Assembly (NCBI GenBank): GCA_046593925.1
Contig: JBKJQN010000110.1
Location: 1 to 12,792 of the forward strand
Direction: 5' to 3'
DNA: 12,792 bases
Source of the DNA: JAYVYM01 sp046593925
GTDB taxonomy: Bacteria > Actinomycetota > Actinomycetes > Mycobacteriales > SCTD01
The notes under the pieces are model-generated. The model made no database searches. It saw only the letters and a list, made by a program, of their open reading frames with translations, and was not told where the DNA came from. Both the position numbers and the translations under genes were made by a program. Below are positions 7,463 to 12,792 of this stretch, one piece after another. Within the stretch, counting starts at the first letter, position 1. The number at the start of each line of letters is the position of its first letter.

Positions 7463-7504
7463 AGAGCGGGCGACGAGAATCGCACTCGCGTTCTCAGCTT
7501 GGGA
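7463..7504 (-). pseudogene. Decayed 3' half of a tRNA-Gly(CCC), possible att scar
   Basis: Read on the minus strand, 7504-7463 aligns with the 3' part of a bacterial tRNA-Gly: anticodon loop TTCCCAA (anticodon CCC), the 3' anticodon stem GCTGA, a variable region, a T-arm GCGAG-TGCGATT-CTCGT and the acceptor strand CGCCCGCTC. The T-loop should begin TTC but reads TGC, and the 5' half (D-arm and 5' anticodon stem) is absent: the sequence upstream of the loop does not pair with the stem. It is therefore not a functional tRNA. Isolated 3' tRNA ends of this length are typical of the far-end attachment site left by integrative elements that insert into tRNA genes. The plus-strand peptide ENRTRVLSLG, often annotated wrongly as protein, is just the antisense reading of this piece. 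Confidence 0.7.
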
Positions 7505-7667
7505 ACGTGGTGGGTGACCGGTCGTGCGCGTCCTTAGAAGTCCATTGCTGCTGATCAGCGGTGTGTTGCGTTCCGCGGTCGTCCACCGAGGTCCGCCGAG
7601 ACGCCTGATCGGGTACGTGGGGGGCACGAGTCCCGCAGGACCCGCGCTGTGCAGGTTCCCCGGCCGC

Positions 7668-8015
7668 TCAGAGCTGCAGATGCAGCCGCAGGGCGTCGTC
7701 GAGCTCGGTCATCAGCTGCGGCGGCAGGCGCGCGACGACTGGGCCGAGACGTTGGACCGTCACCGAGCGGACCTGCTCGGCCTGGGCCTTGAAGTCCACG
7801 CGCAGGCCGGTCGCTGCGGCGGGGAGCAGGGTCTGGAACGGGAACACCCTGGCGGTGTTGCTGGTGACTGGCACGACCGTGAGGACGCCTCGGCCCAGTC
7901 GAGCCGCGGTGGCGTTGGCCCGGTCGTTGCTGACGATGACCGCGGGCCGGCGCTTGTCCGCCTCGCTGCCGCGGGCCGGCTCGAGATCGGTCAGGCGGAT
8001 CTCACCGCGCAGCAT
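7668..8015 (-). CDS. mazF: MazF-family endoribonuclease toxin (MazF9-like)
   Basis: A type II toxin of the PemK/MazF family, 115 residues, full length. It cleaves single-stranded RNA at short specific sites and slows growth when not held by MazE. Visible features are MLRGEIRLTDLEPARGSEAD at the N-terminus, KRRPAVIVSNDRANATAARL (21-40) with the conserved catalytic Arg region, VVPVTSNTARVFPFQ (47-61) with the conserved Thr/Ser of the active site, and a C-terminal helix ELDDALRLHLQL. From memory the sequence is strikingly like Mycobacterium tuberculosis MazF9 (Rv2801c), which shares the DLDPARGSEA, RPAVVVSNDRANAT and VVPVTSN stretches. The start ATG lies 14 bases inside the end of mazE, with only a weak GACGGG before it, so translation is probably coupled to the antitoxin. 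The frame continues upstream antisense-free, but that part is the mazE region in another frame. Confidence 0.93.
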   Translation of the reverse strand: MLRGEIRLTDLEPARGSEADKRRPAVIVSNDRANATAARLGRGVLTVVPVTSNTARVFPFQTLLPAAATGLRVDFKAQAEQVRSVTVQRLGPVVARLPPQLMTELDDALRLHLQL

Positions 8016-8232
8016 CGGCGAGCCCGTCGGCAGCGGTGCCGTCCCACAGGCCCTGCTCGCCGGCGCTGTCCCAGTCCGCCCATGCGGCCTCATAATCCTG
8101 TTCCAGGTCGGGGTGGCGCAGCAGGCGCACCGCGTGCTGCACAGCGGCGGACCGCGACGTCAAACCTGTGGCGCGGGCGTACTCGTCGAGCAGTGCCACG
8201 TCTTCGTCGCGCAAACTGACGCTGAGCTTCAT
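8002..8232 (-). CDS. mazE: MazE-family antitoxin (ribbon-helix-helix)
   Basis: A 76-residue antitoxin that binds and neutralises the neighbouring MazF and represses its own promoter. Residues 1-40 (MKLSVSLRDEDVALLDEYAR and TGLTSRSAAVQHAVRLLR) form a ribbon-helix-helix DNA-binding domain: one short beta strand, a helix, a turn with SRSAAVQ, and a second helix. Residues 41-76, rich in Asp, Glu, Trp and Ala (DLEQDYEAAWADWDSAG), look like the flexible toxin-binding tail. The layout matches mycobacterial MazE9. It is the first gene of the pair and overlaps mazF by 14 bases, the usual arrangement for such modules. No Shine-Dalgarno sequence precedes the ATG; a promoter placed so that transcription begins at the start codon explains this (see the regulatory entry). 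Confidence 0.93.
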   Translation of the reverse strand: MKLSVSLRDEDVALLDEYARATGLTSRSAAVQHAVRLLRHPDLEQDYEAAWADWDSAGEQGLWDGTAADGLADAAR

Positions 8233-8268
8233 GAACCAATGCTACCCCGGGTCGTAATTCGGTAGCAA
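8233..8268 (-). promoter_or_regulatory. mazEF promoter with overlapping operator; likely leaderless
   Basis: On the minus strand TTGCTA (8268-8263) and TAGCAT (8244-8239) form a -35/-10 pair with an 18-base spacer, each matching the consensus at 4 of 6 bases. Six bases lie between the -10 box and the mazE ATG at 8232, so transcription should begin at or next to the start codon. That fits the absence of a ribosome-binding site. A perfect inverted repeat with 7-bp arms (TGCTACC at 8240-8246 and GGTAGCA at 8261-8267 on the plus strand, 14-base spacer) covers both boxes. This is the expected placement for MazE/MazEF autorepression. Promoter and operator roles are inferred. Confidence 0.55.
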
Positions 8269-8613
8269 CTTCCCTGTTGGCCCTCGGGGTTCTGTGGCCG
8301 ATGTGCAGCGTGTGGGGCGCCGCGCGCCCAACCAGGGCATGGACGGCGAGTACCCGGAGGCGCGCGCCTTGCGGCAGGAGCGGATGCTTCTTCGGGGGGG
8401 CGCGGCGGAGTCCCGCAGACGAGCTCCAGCGGCAATGGCCTGCCGACTGGACGCGGTGCCTCGCGGTGATCGTCGACGTTGCGGTGCCGTTGTCGTGGCG
8501 GCGTGCCTGCATCAGATCGTCAGGTGTCGCAACGCCAGGAGGTCCGGCTTCCCGGCCGCGTGTCGCGGCGAGGGTGAGGTGGGGGCGCCAGACCCCCAGA
8601 GCTGGCCCGCTGT
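8269..8613. other. Intergenic stretch between mazEF and the EamA transporter, no gene seen
   Basis: About 345 bases with open frames on both strands but no recognisable protein family, no consistent start signals and no RNA gene that I can identify. A minus-strand frame contains WRPHLTLAATRG, which has an H-x-T pattern seen in 2H phosphoesterases, but nothing else of that fold is present, so no call is made. Confidence 0.4.
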
Positions 8614-9549
8614 CTAGACCGGCTCCGCGAGGACCTGCGGGCGGGCTGGGTAGGTGACGAGCAGGATGCCCACTGCCACCGTGGCTGCTCCAGCCACAAG
8701 GCCAGCGGACAGCGGCTCGCCGAGCAGAACGACGCCGTATCCTGCGGTGAGCACCGGGACCGCGAAGATGTAGCTGCTCACCACCCCTGCGTCTCCGCGC
8801 TCGAGCAGCGCGAACTGCAGGAGGTAGCCCCCGGCGAGGCTGACAGCGCCCGTGTAGACGACGCAGACCGCCAACAGGGGGGTCCAGCGGACCGGGTTGC
8901 CGTCGCCCCACCCCAGCACCAACAGGGGCACCGAGCCGTAGCAGAACGCCATGAGCAGGGCCGGCGGCAACGGCACGGCCTCCGGGTGGGACGTCACGGC
9001 CTTGACCAGGACGGTGCCCAGCGCGAAGCAGACCGCCGCCCCCAGGAAGAGCAGCACCGCCCGTCCGACGTCGGTGACCGCCCCGGGGCTGGTCAAGGCG
9101 CCCAGGACGGTGAGCCCGACCCCGACCCAGCCTGTGACCAGACCCAGGACCTGCCGTGGCCGCAGCCGCTCGCCCAGCAGAAGCCCCGCCAGACCGGCGA
9201 CGAGCAGTGGCTGGGCATAGATGAGGACGGCGCCGAAGCCGATGCCGGCGAAGCGGAAGCCCTCCGTCTGCAGCCACAGGAACCCGGCGACGTTGACGCC
9301 GGCGAGGGCCAGCCCGAGTAGGTGCACCCGCCGGTCCCGCAGGGCGGCCAGCAGCCCTGCCCGGTCCCGCAGCACTAGGGCCACAAGCATCGCCGGTACA
9401 GCAGCCAGCGCCCGCAACCCAGCGAAGTCCGGTGCCGACGCATCCCGCAGCGCCAACTTGACGAACACAAACGCGGAGCTCCAGACCAGGCACAGAGTCA
9501 TCGCCAGCAGCGGGGTCCGGACCTGGTGCGGACGCTGCAGCACGGTCAC
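8614..9549 (-). CDS. EamA/DMT-superfamily transporter
   Basis: An integral membrane protein of the drug/metabolite transporter superfamily with two EamA repeats, about 311 residues and ten predicted membrane segments, the standard size. The first segment holds TPLLAMTLCLVWSSAFVFVK. The first repeat ends with FGAVLIYAQPLLVAGLAGLL followed by LGERLRPRQVLGLVTGWVGV, the hallmark of an EamA repeat end. The second repeat ends with VSSYIFAVPVLTAGYGVVLL, then LGEPLSAGLVAGAATVAVGI. Such proteins usually export amino acids, their derivatives or other small metabolites. The start is uncertain: GTG 9549 has GGTGAGG 12 bases upstream, GTG 9543 is possible, and ATG 9501 would give 295 residues beginning right at the first membrane helix. 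It stands alone on the minus strand. Substrate not predictable. Confidence 0.9.
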   Translation of the reverse strand: MTVLQRPHQVRTPLLAMTLCLVWSSAFVFVKLALRDASAPDFAGLRALAAVPAMLVALVLRDRAGLLAALRDRRVHLLGLALAGVNVAGFLWLQTEGFRFAGIGFGAVLIYAQPLLVAGLAGLLLGERLRPRQVLGLVTGWVGVGLTVLGALTSPGAVTDVGRAVLLFLGAAVCFALGTVLVKAVTSHPEAVPLPPALLMAFCYGSVPLLVLGWGDGNPVRWTPLLAVCVVYTGAVSLAGGYLLQFALLERGDAGVVSSYIFAVPVLTAGYGVVLLGEPLSAGLVAGAATVAVGILLVTYPARPQVLAEPV

Positions 9550-10172
9550 CGCGCCATCGAACCTCACCAGGCGGCGAGGCTGCGGGCGGCCACGACGTCC
9601 GTCGGACGTTCGACGCGGTGCAGGCTGGCGTCGACGTCGGTGGCGCCCTTTGCTGTGCCGATCAGGAGCCGCCCCGGTCCGCGACGACAGCACGCGGAGA
9701 TCCCGCTGGTGGACGTTGCGGGCTGGCCGAGCTGCTGCCGCCCGCCCACCGGCCTCGAACAAGCCGCCCCGAAGCGATCGCGGCCTCCCGGACCGGCGCC
9801 TTCCGACAGTGCCTGACCGCTCGCCATGCCCGCTTGATTCGCGTCGCGCTGGGCGTCGGCATGCCGACAGCCAAGGCCGGCTCGCGCCAGGAGCTCACTG
9901 TCAGGCGACAAGCGCATGGTCCCGAGCAGTGCCGGTCAAGGGGCTGATCGGCCGGCGTTGCCTTCCTGACTCGTGAGCAAGCCGCATGATCCACATGCGG
10001 TCCCACGGCAGCCGCGCGGGCGCCCTGCGCCATGCCGTCACGGACTGGACAGTGTCCTGGTCGGCTGGTGACCGCCCCAGCGCGCTACGCGCGTGGGAGG
10101 ACCTGCGGCGCGGGGTGATCGAATTTCCTCCGCCAGAACCGAACGACGCGCGTCGCAGGTCGTAGAGCCGTT
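9550..10172. other. Long stretch without a recognisable gene
   Basis: About 620 bases between the transporter and the IS630 fragment. Frames up to about 120 codons are open on both strands, which is normal by chance at this GC content. None shows a known motif, a good ribosome-binding site or family-like composition. A minus-strand frame ending near 9564 (PGRLLIGTAKGATDVDAS and HRVERPTDVVAARSLAAW) has a protein-like look and could be the C-terminal remnant of a lost gene, but I cannot name it. The last part before 10173 may include the left end of the IS630 element, which I could not delimit. Confidence 0.4.
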
Positions 10173-10269
10173 ATGACTGCCCCGGCCTTGTCGTTGACGG
10201 CGACGCAGCGCAGCGAGTTGACGCCGATGGCGGTGTCGTTGCCGCATCGGCAGGTGGTGCAGGCTGATC
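10173..10269 (+). pseudogene. IS630-family transposase, 5' fragment truncated by IS3 insertion
   Basis: ATG 10173 opens a frame reading MTAPALSLTATQRSELTPMA then VSLPHRQVVQA. This is the start of the helix-turn-helix domain of actinobacterial IS630-family transposases, where SLPHRQVVQARAL is a well-known stretch. About 31 residues of family-like sequence remain. The match stops as the IS3-type terminus TGTCCCGCG begins at 10270, after which the frame runs on meaninglessly to 10364. The rest of the transposase (DDE domain) is not in the window and may lie beyond the right edge, past the other end of the IS3 element. Confidence 0.7.
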
Positions 10270-10306
10270 TGTCCCGCGAAATTCGGACCGCGATGATTGG
10301 CTTATC

Positions 10307-10591
10307 CTATGCTGCCGCCCTCCTGTTTGTCCAGTCATCGAGGGCTTCTTTCGGGGTTTTGTAGCCGAGGCCTGAGTGCAGGCGCTTCGGATTGTACCAA
10401 AACTCGATGTAACGGGTGATGTCTGCCCGGGCGTGTCTCCGGGTCGGATAGACGGTCCGGTTAACCCGCTCGTTTTTCAAGGCCGCGAAGAAGGATTCGG
10501 CCATCGCATTGTCGTAGCAGATACCGGTACGGCCCATCGACTGACGCATCCCGAGCTCGGCGACGGTCGCGGCGAACTCAGCGGACGTGTA
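10307..10591 (-). pseudogene. IS3-family transposase OrfB, C-terminal part (split by IS30)
   Basis: This 94-residue segment continues OrfB after the IS30 insertion: YTSAEFAATVAELGMRQSMG, then RTGICYDNAMAESFFAALKN carrying the catalytic Glu of the DDE triad (NAMAESF), then ARADITRYIEFWYNPKRLHS and GLGYKTPKEALDDWTNRRAA to a TAG stop. It joins the N-terminal piece at Asn-Tyr of the HSDRGSNYTS motif. A new frame beginning at 10621 inside the IS30 end reads into this piece in phase, but there is no reason to think a useful protein results. Broken by insertion, not by point mutation. Confidence 0.92.
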
Positions 10592-10594
10592 GTT
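10592..10594. repeat. IS30 target-site duplication, left copy (GTT)
   Basis: Three-base direct repeat flanking the IS30 element, partner at 12039-12041. It is supported by the exact restoration of the IS3 orfB reading frame when one copy plus the element is removed. Confidence 0.8.
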
Positions 10595-10622
10595 GGCGGA
10601 TTCAACCGGTCGTCGCAACACC
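10595..10622 (+). repeat. IS30 left terminal inverted repeat
   Basis: 28-bp repeat beginning GGCGGATTCAACCGGTCG and ending CAACACC. It matches the reverse complement of 12011-12038 at 24 of 28 positions; mismatches are at repeat positions 3, 4, 6 and 14. Confidence 0.85.
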
Positions 10623-10643
10623 TGGTGATCTCGGGGGTGTGGT

Positions 10644-12031
10644 GTGGCGAGACGTCAGCAGGCAGCGGATCGAGGGATCCGTCCGGCGATGAGGTCACCC
10701 GGTCGGCCTTATCCGGCGCGGCAGGTGGAGCGGGAGTTCTGGCGCCGTATCAGCGAAGGCATGACCAGCGAGGTAGCGGCGGTGGCCGTCGGCGTGTCGC
10801 CGCCGGTCGGGACGCGGTGGTTCCGGCACGGTGGCGGCATGTCACCGTTGTCCTTGGCCGAGCCAACCGGCCGTTACCTGTCGCTGCTTGAGCGGGAGGA
10901 CATTGCGGTGTGCCGGGCCCGCGGCATGGGAGTCCGCGAGATCGCGCGGGAGCTGAAGCGCGACCCCTCAACGATCTCCCGCGAGCTACGCCGCAACGCC
11001 GCCACCCGCGGCGGCAAGATGGAGTACCGGGCGTCGGTGGCGCAGTGGAAGGCCGAGACGGCAGCCAAGCGCCCCAGGCCGGCCAAGCTCGTCACGAACC
11101 AGCGGCTGCGCCAGTACGTGCAGCAGCGCCTTGCCGGTGAGCTCCAGCGTCCCGACGGGACGGTCGCGCCTGGGCCCGCTACGACCTGGAAGGGTCGCAA
11201 CAAGCCGCGACGGGAGGACAGGTGTTGGGCGACGGCGTGGAGCCCGGAGCAGATCGCCCAACGCCTGGTCGTCGAGTTCCCCGACGATGACGCCATGCGA
11301 ATCAGCCACGAGGCGATCTACCAGGCGCTCTACATCCAGGGCGGGGAGCGCTCAAGCGTGAACTGGTCGCGTGCCTGCGCACCGGACGGGCCCTGCGGGT
11401 GCCACGCGCCCGGTCACGCAACAAGGCCGTCGAGCACGTCACAGCCGATGTCGTGCTGAGCGAACGTCCCGCCGAGGTCACCGACCGGGCCGTCCCTGGC
11501 CACTGGGAAGGTGACCTGATCATCGGGCTGGAAAGCTCCGCGATCGGGACGCTGGTGGAACGCACCAGCCGCTACACGATGCTCGTCCACCTGCCACGCC
11601 TGGACGGCCACGGCGCGGCCAGGACCAACAACGGCCCGCCCTTGGCGGGCCACGGAGCCGTGGCCATGAAGGACGCGCTGATCACAACGATGACCACGAT
11701 GCCTCAGGAGCTCCTGCGCTCGCTGACCTGGGACCGCGGCAAGGAACTCGCCCAACACGCCCAGTTCAAGATCGACACCGGGATCGCTGTCTACTTCGCC
11801 GACCCCCACTCACCCTGGCAACGACCCACGAACGAGAACACCAACGGGCTGCTACGGCAGTACTTCCCGAAGGGCACAGACCTGTCCCGCTGGACCGCGC
11901 AGGACCTCGCCGCGGTCCAAGCAGCCCTCAACAGTCGACCCAGGAAAGTCCTCGACTGGACGACCCCCGCCGAATCACTCGACGAGCAACTACGGTTACA
12001 ACAAACAGCCGGTGTTGCGACGACTGGTTGA
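10644..12031 (+). pseudogene. IS30-family transposase with a one-base frameshift
   Basis: The transposase would be about 462 residues if repaired. From GTG 10644 (preceded by GGGGGTGT) the first frame gives an N-terminal DNA-binding region: REFWRRISEGMTSEVAAVAV, then the IS30-type helix-turn-helix MGVREIARELKRDPSTISRE and LRRNAATRGG, then AWSPEQIAQRLVVEFPDDDA and ISHEAIYQALYIQGG. Near 11341-11347 the frame changes. The sequence GGCGGGGAGCGCTCAAG lacks one base relative to the expected GRGALKREL reading. The old frame meets a stop at 11457-11459 while the next frame goes on with LKRELVACLRTGRALRVPRA. The second part holds the DDE domain: HWEGDLIIG, LTWDRGKELAQHAQFKIDTG, DPHSPWQRPTNENTNGLLRQ and YFPKGTDLS. 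The GTG start can be replaced by ATG 10689. Likely inactive unless the gap is a sequencing error. Confidence 0.88.
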
Positions 12032-12038
12032 ACCTACC
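12011..12038 (-). repeat. IS30 right terminal inverted repeat
   Basis: 28-bp repeat ending the IS30 element. Its reverse complement starts GGTAGGTTCAACCAGTCG. It contains the stop codon of the transposase at 12029-12031. Confidence 0.85.
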
Positions 12039-12041
12039 GTT
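12039..12041. repeat. IS30 target-site duplication, right copy (GTT)
   Basis: Three-base direct repeat matching 10592-10594, immediately outside the right terminal repeat. Confidence 0.8.
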
Positions 12042-12670
12042 GCTTCCGCGATCGGAGTGGAAGACCGCGCCGGTCCCGATCTGCTGGTTGGTTGTGGCGT
12101 TGCGCAACGCGGCGCTGATCAGCGTGGTGCGGTAGTTGTCGTCCATCGCGTAGCCGATGACCATCCGGGTGTGCACGTCGATGACGGTCGCCAGGTACAG
12201 CCAGCCCTCCCATGTCGGGACGTACGTGATGTCGCCGATCATGGTGAGGCCGGGTGCGGGGGCGGTGAAGTCCTGCTCGAGCAGGTCCGGGATGTGGTGC
12301 TCGCGGCCGTCGCCCTTGGTCAGGTTCACCCGGGGCCGCGGCTGGCAGGACACCAGGCCACGCGCCCCCATCAGGCTGCGGACCAGCTCAGGACCGCACA
12401 CCTGGCCCTGTCGGGCGAGCTGGGCGTGGACCCGCCGGTAGCCGTATGTGCCGTCCGACGCCTCGAAGATCACAACGATCTTGTCGGTGAGGTCGACGCG
12501 GCGATGGGCGGTCGCCGACGCCGGCCGGCCCCGCCAGTCGAAGAACCCCGACGACGACACGCCCAGCCACGAACACATCTTTTTAACCGGGTAGCGGTAC
12601 TTAGCCTTCACCGGGTGGGCGCACTTCGCGTCACTGAGCCGGAACGAGTCCATGAACTCGTACAGCTCCG

Positions 12671-12792
12671 TTACCGGGGATCCCGGGCGAAGTACGCCGC
12701 GGCTTTTTTTAGGAACTCGTTCTCCATCCGCAGCTCGCGGACCTCACGTTGCGTTTCGGCGAGTTGGACGCGCTCGGCTGGGGTCAACGGGG
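12671..12792 (-). CDS. IS3-family OrfA, C-terminal part, cut by window edge
   Basis: Only the last 39 codons are visible. They read LTPAERVQLAETQREVRELR then MENEFLKKAAAYFARDPR and a TAA stop at 12671-12673. The heptad-like spacing of Leu/Val (VQLAETQREVRELRMENEFL) is the leucine zipper typical of IS3 OrfA proteins, and ENEFLKKAAAYFA is a common ending in this family. The N-terminal helix-turn-helix lies outside the window. It stops 17 bases before the first Met of orfB, which is in the -1 frame relative to it. Confidence 0.88.
   Translation of the reverse strand, partial: PLTPAERVQLAETQREVRELRMENEFLKKAAAYFARDPR
12704..12710 (-). other. A7 slippery run, candidate programmed -1 frameshift site of the IS3 element
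   Basis: On the coding (minus) strand orfA contains CTAAAAAAAGCC about 30 bases before its stop. A -1 slip in the A7 run leads to the reading AAA AGC CGC GGC GTA CTT, which is open and continues into the orfB frame (SRGVLRPGSPVTELYEFMDS). IS3-family elements generally make their transposase as an OrfAB fusion through such A-runs. The frame relationship (orfB is -1 to orfA) is seen directly; the frameshifting itself is inferred. Confidence 0.65.

Larger units (their letters stand above)
10595..12038 (+). mobile_element. Complete IS30-family insertion sequence, 1444 bp
   Basis: The element is bounded by imperfect 28-bp terminal inverted repeats (10595-10622 and 12011-12038, 24 of 28 positions identical). 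The shared core is TTCAACC, one variable base, then GTCGTCGCAACACC. It is flanked by a 3-bp direct repeat GTT (10592-10594 and 12039-12041), in line with the 2-3 bp duplications of this family. It carries one transposase gene on the plus strand whose stop codon lies inside the right repeat. It sits in orfB of the IS3 element, in the Asn codon of HSDRGSN. Deleting the element and one GTT (1447 bases) joins the two orfB pieces in the same frame, which confirms the boundaries. Confidence 0.9.
11928..12653 (-). pseudogene. IS3-family transposase OrfB, N-terminal part (split by IS30)
   Basis: The real protein portion is 12653 down to 12039 (205 residues from the first Met). It contains KAKYRYPVKKMCSWLGVSSS and GFFDWRGRP (the HTH_21 region), GTYGYRRVHAQLARQGQVCG, then the rve integrase core with the first catalytic Asp in MIGDITYVPTWEGWLYLATV and the second in VFHSDRGSN. 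Below 12039 the frame runs into IS30 DNA to a stop at 11928, adding about 37 foreign residues. Upstream of the Met the frame is open into the end of orfA, as needed for production of an OrfAB fusion. With the C-terminal piece the repaired OrfB would be about 299 residues from this Met, a normal length. Confidence 0.92.
10270..12792 (-). mobile_element. IS3-family element, interrupted by an IS30 element, right part beyond the window
   Basis: The left boundary is set at 10270, where TGTCCCGCGAAATTCGGACC begins. It has the TG...-type end of IS3 elements and lies 37 bases beyond the transposase stop. The element's coding strand is minus: orfA enters from the right edge and orfB follows toward 10307. 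Excluding the inserted IS30 and one copy of its target duplication, 1076 bases are present; intact relatives are about 1.2-1.4 kb, so only part of orfA and the other terminal repeat are missing. It has cut an IS630 transposase gene. The other end and the target duplication cannot be checked here. Confidence 0.8.

Noticed and set aside
7268..7537. Plus-strand frame containing ENRTRVLSLG as a possible protein
   Set aside because: This peptide is a well-known artefact of reading a tRNA antisense; here it comes from the tRNA-Gly remnant.
8090..9493. 467-codon minus-strand frame spanning the transporter
   Set aside because: It is a shadow frame of the EamA gene with Arg/Pro/Gly-rich translation. 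The EamA frame in the same strand carries clear membrane segments.
10173..10364. 63-residue complete small gene
   Set aside because: Only its first half matches IS630 transposase; the second half reads through the IS3 end and is chance sequence.
1..12792. CRISPR array, rRNA or prophage structural genes
   Set aside because: No regularly spaced direct repeats, rRNA-like sequence or phage structural motifs were seen.

Overview
The window is high-GC DNA with actinobacterial character. Codons end mostly in G or C, GTG starts occur, there is a MazEF pair very like a mycobacterial one, and the insertion sequences resemble actinobacterial types. It has two halves: an orderly catabolic locus (about 1-6400) and a degraded mobile/accessory stretch (about 6400-12792).

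Catabolic locus. On the minus strand, reading leftward, are a FadR/FCD-type GntR regulator (3710-4396), a hydantoinase/oxoprolinase A-type ATP-dependent subunit (1615-3690) and its B partner (1-1608, cut by the window edge). Diverging from the regulator on the plus strand are two tandem paralogues of the isocitrate lyase/PEP-mutase superfamily (4547-5413 and 5487-6380). Both keep the lyase motif with the catalytic Cys. The 150-base divergent intergenic region holds several short inverted repeats that could be the regulator's operators. A plausible reading is a regulated pathway in which HyuAB opens or carboxylates/hydrolyses a ring or amide substrate using ATP, and one or both lyases cleave a 2-hydroxy-dicarboxylate-type product. 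The substrate is not visible from sequence.

Transition zone (6400-7670). A multiply frameshifted, 5'-truncated remnant of a sugar phosphate isomerase/epimerase lies on the minus strand. Non-coding DNA with two short hairpins follows, then a 42-bp decayed 3' half of a tRNA-Gly(CCC) on the minus strand, which could be an old integration (att) scar.

Accessory region (7670-10170). It holds a MazE/MazF toxin-antitoxin pair of the MazEF9 type, whose promoter appears leaderless and is spanned by a perfect 7-bp-arm inverted repeat. Next comes an EamA/DMT-family exporter, then about 620 bases without a recognisable gene.

Nested insertion sequences (10173-12792). A 5' fragment of an IS630-family transposase is cut off by an IS3-family element on the minus strand, which runs off the right edge of the window. 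The IS3 orfB is itself split by a complete 1444-bp IS30-family element with 28-bp imperfect terminal repeats and a 3-bp GTT target duplication. Removing the IS30 plus one GTT restores the IS3 reading frame exactly. The IS30 transposase carries a one-base frameshift. The layering gives the relative order of events: IS630 first, then IS3, then IS30.
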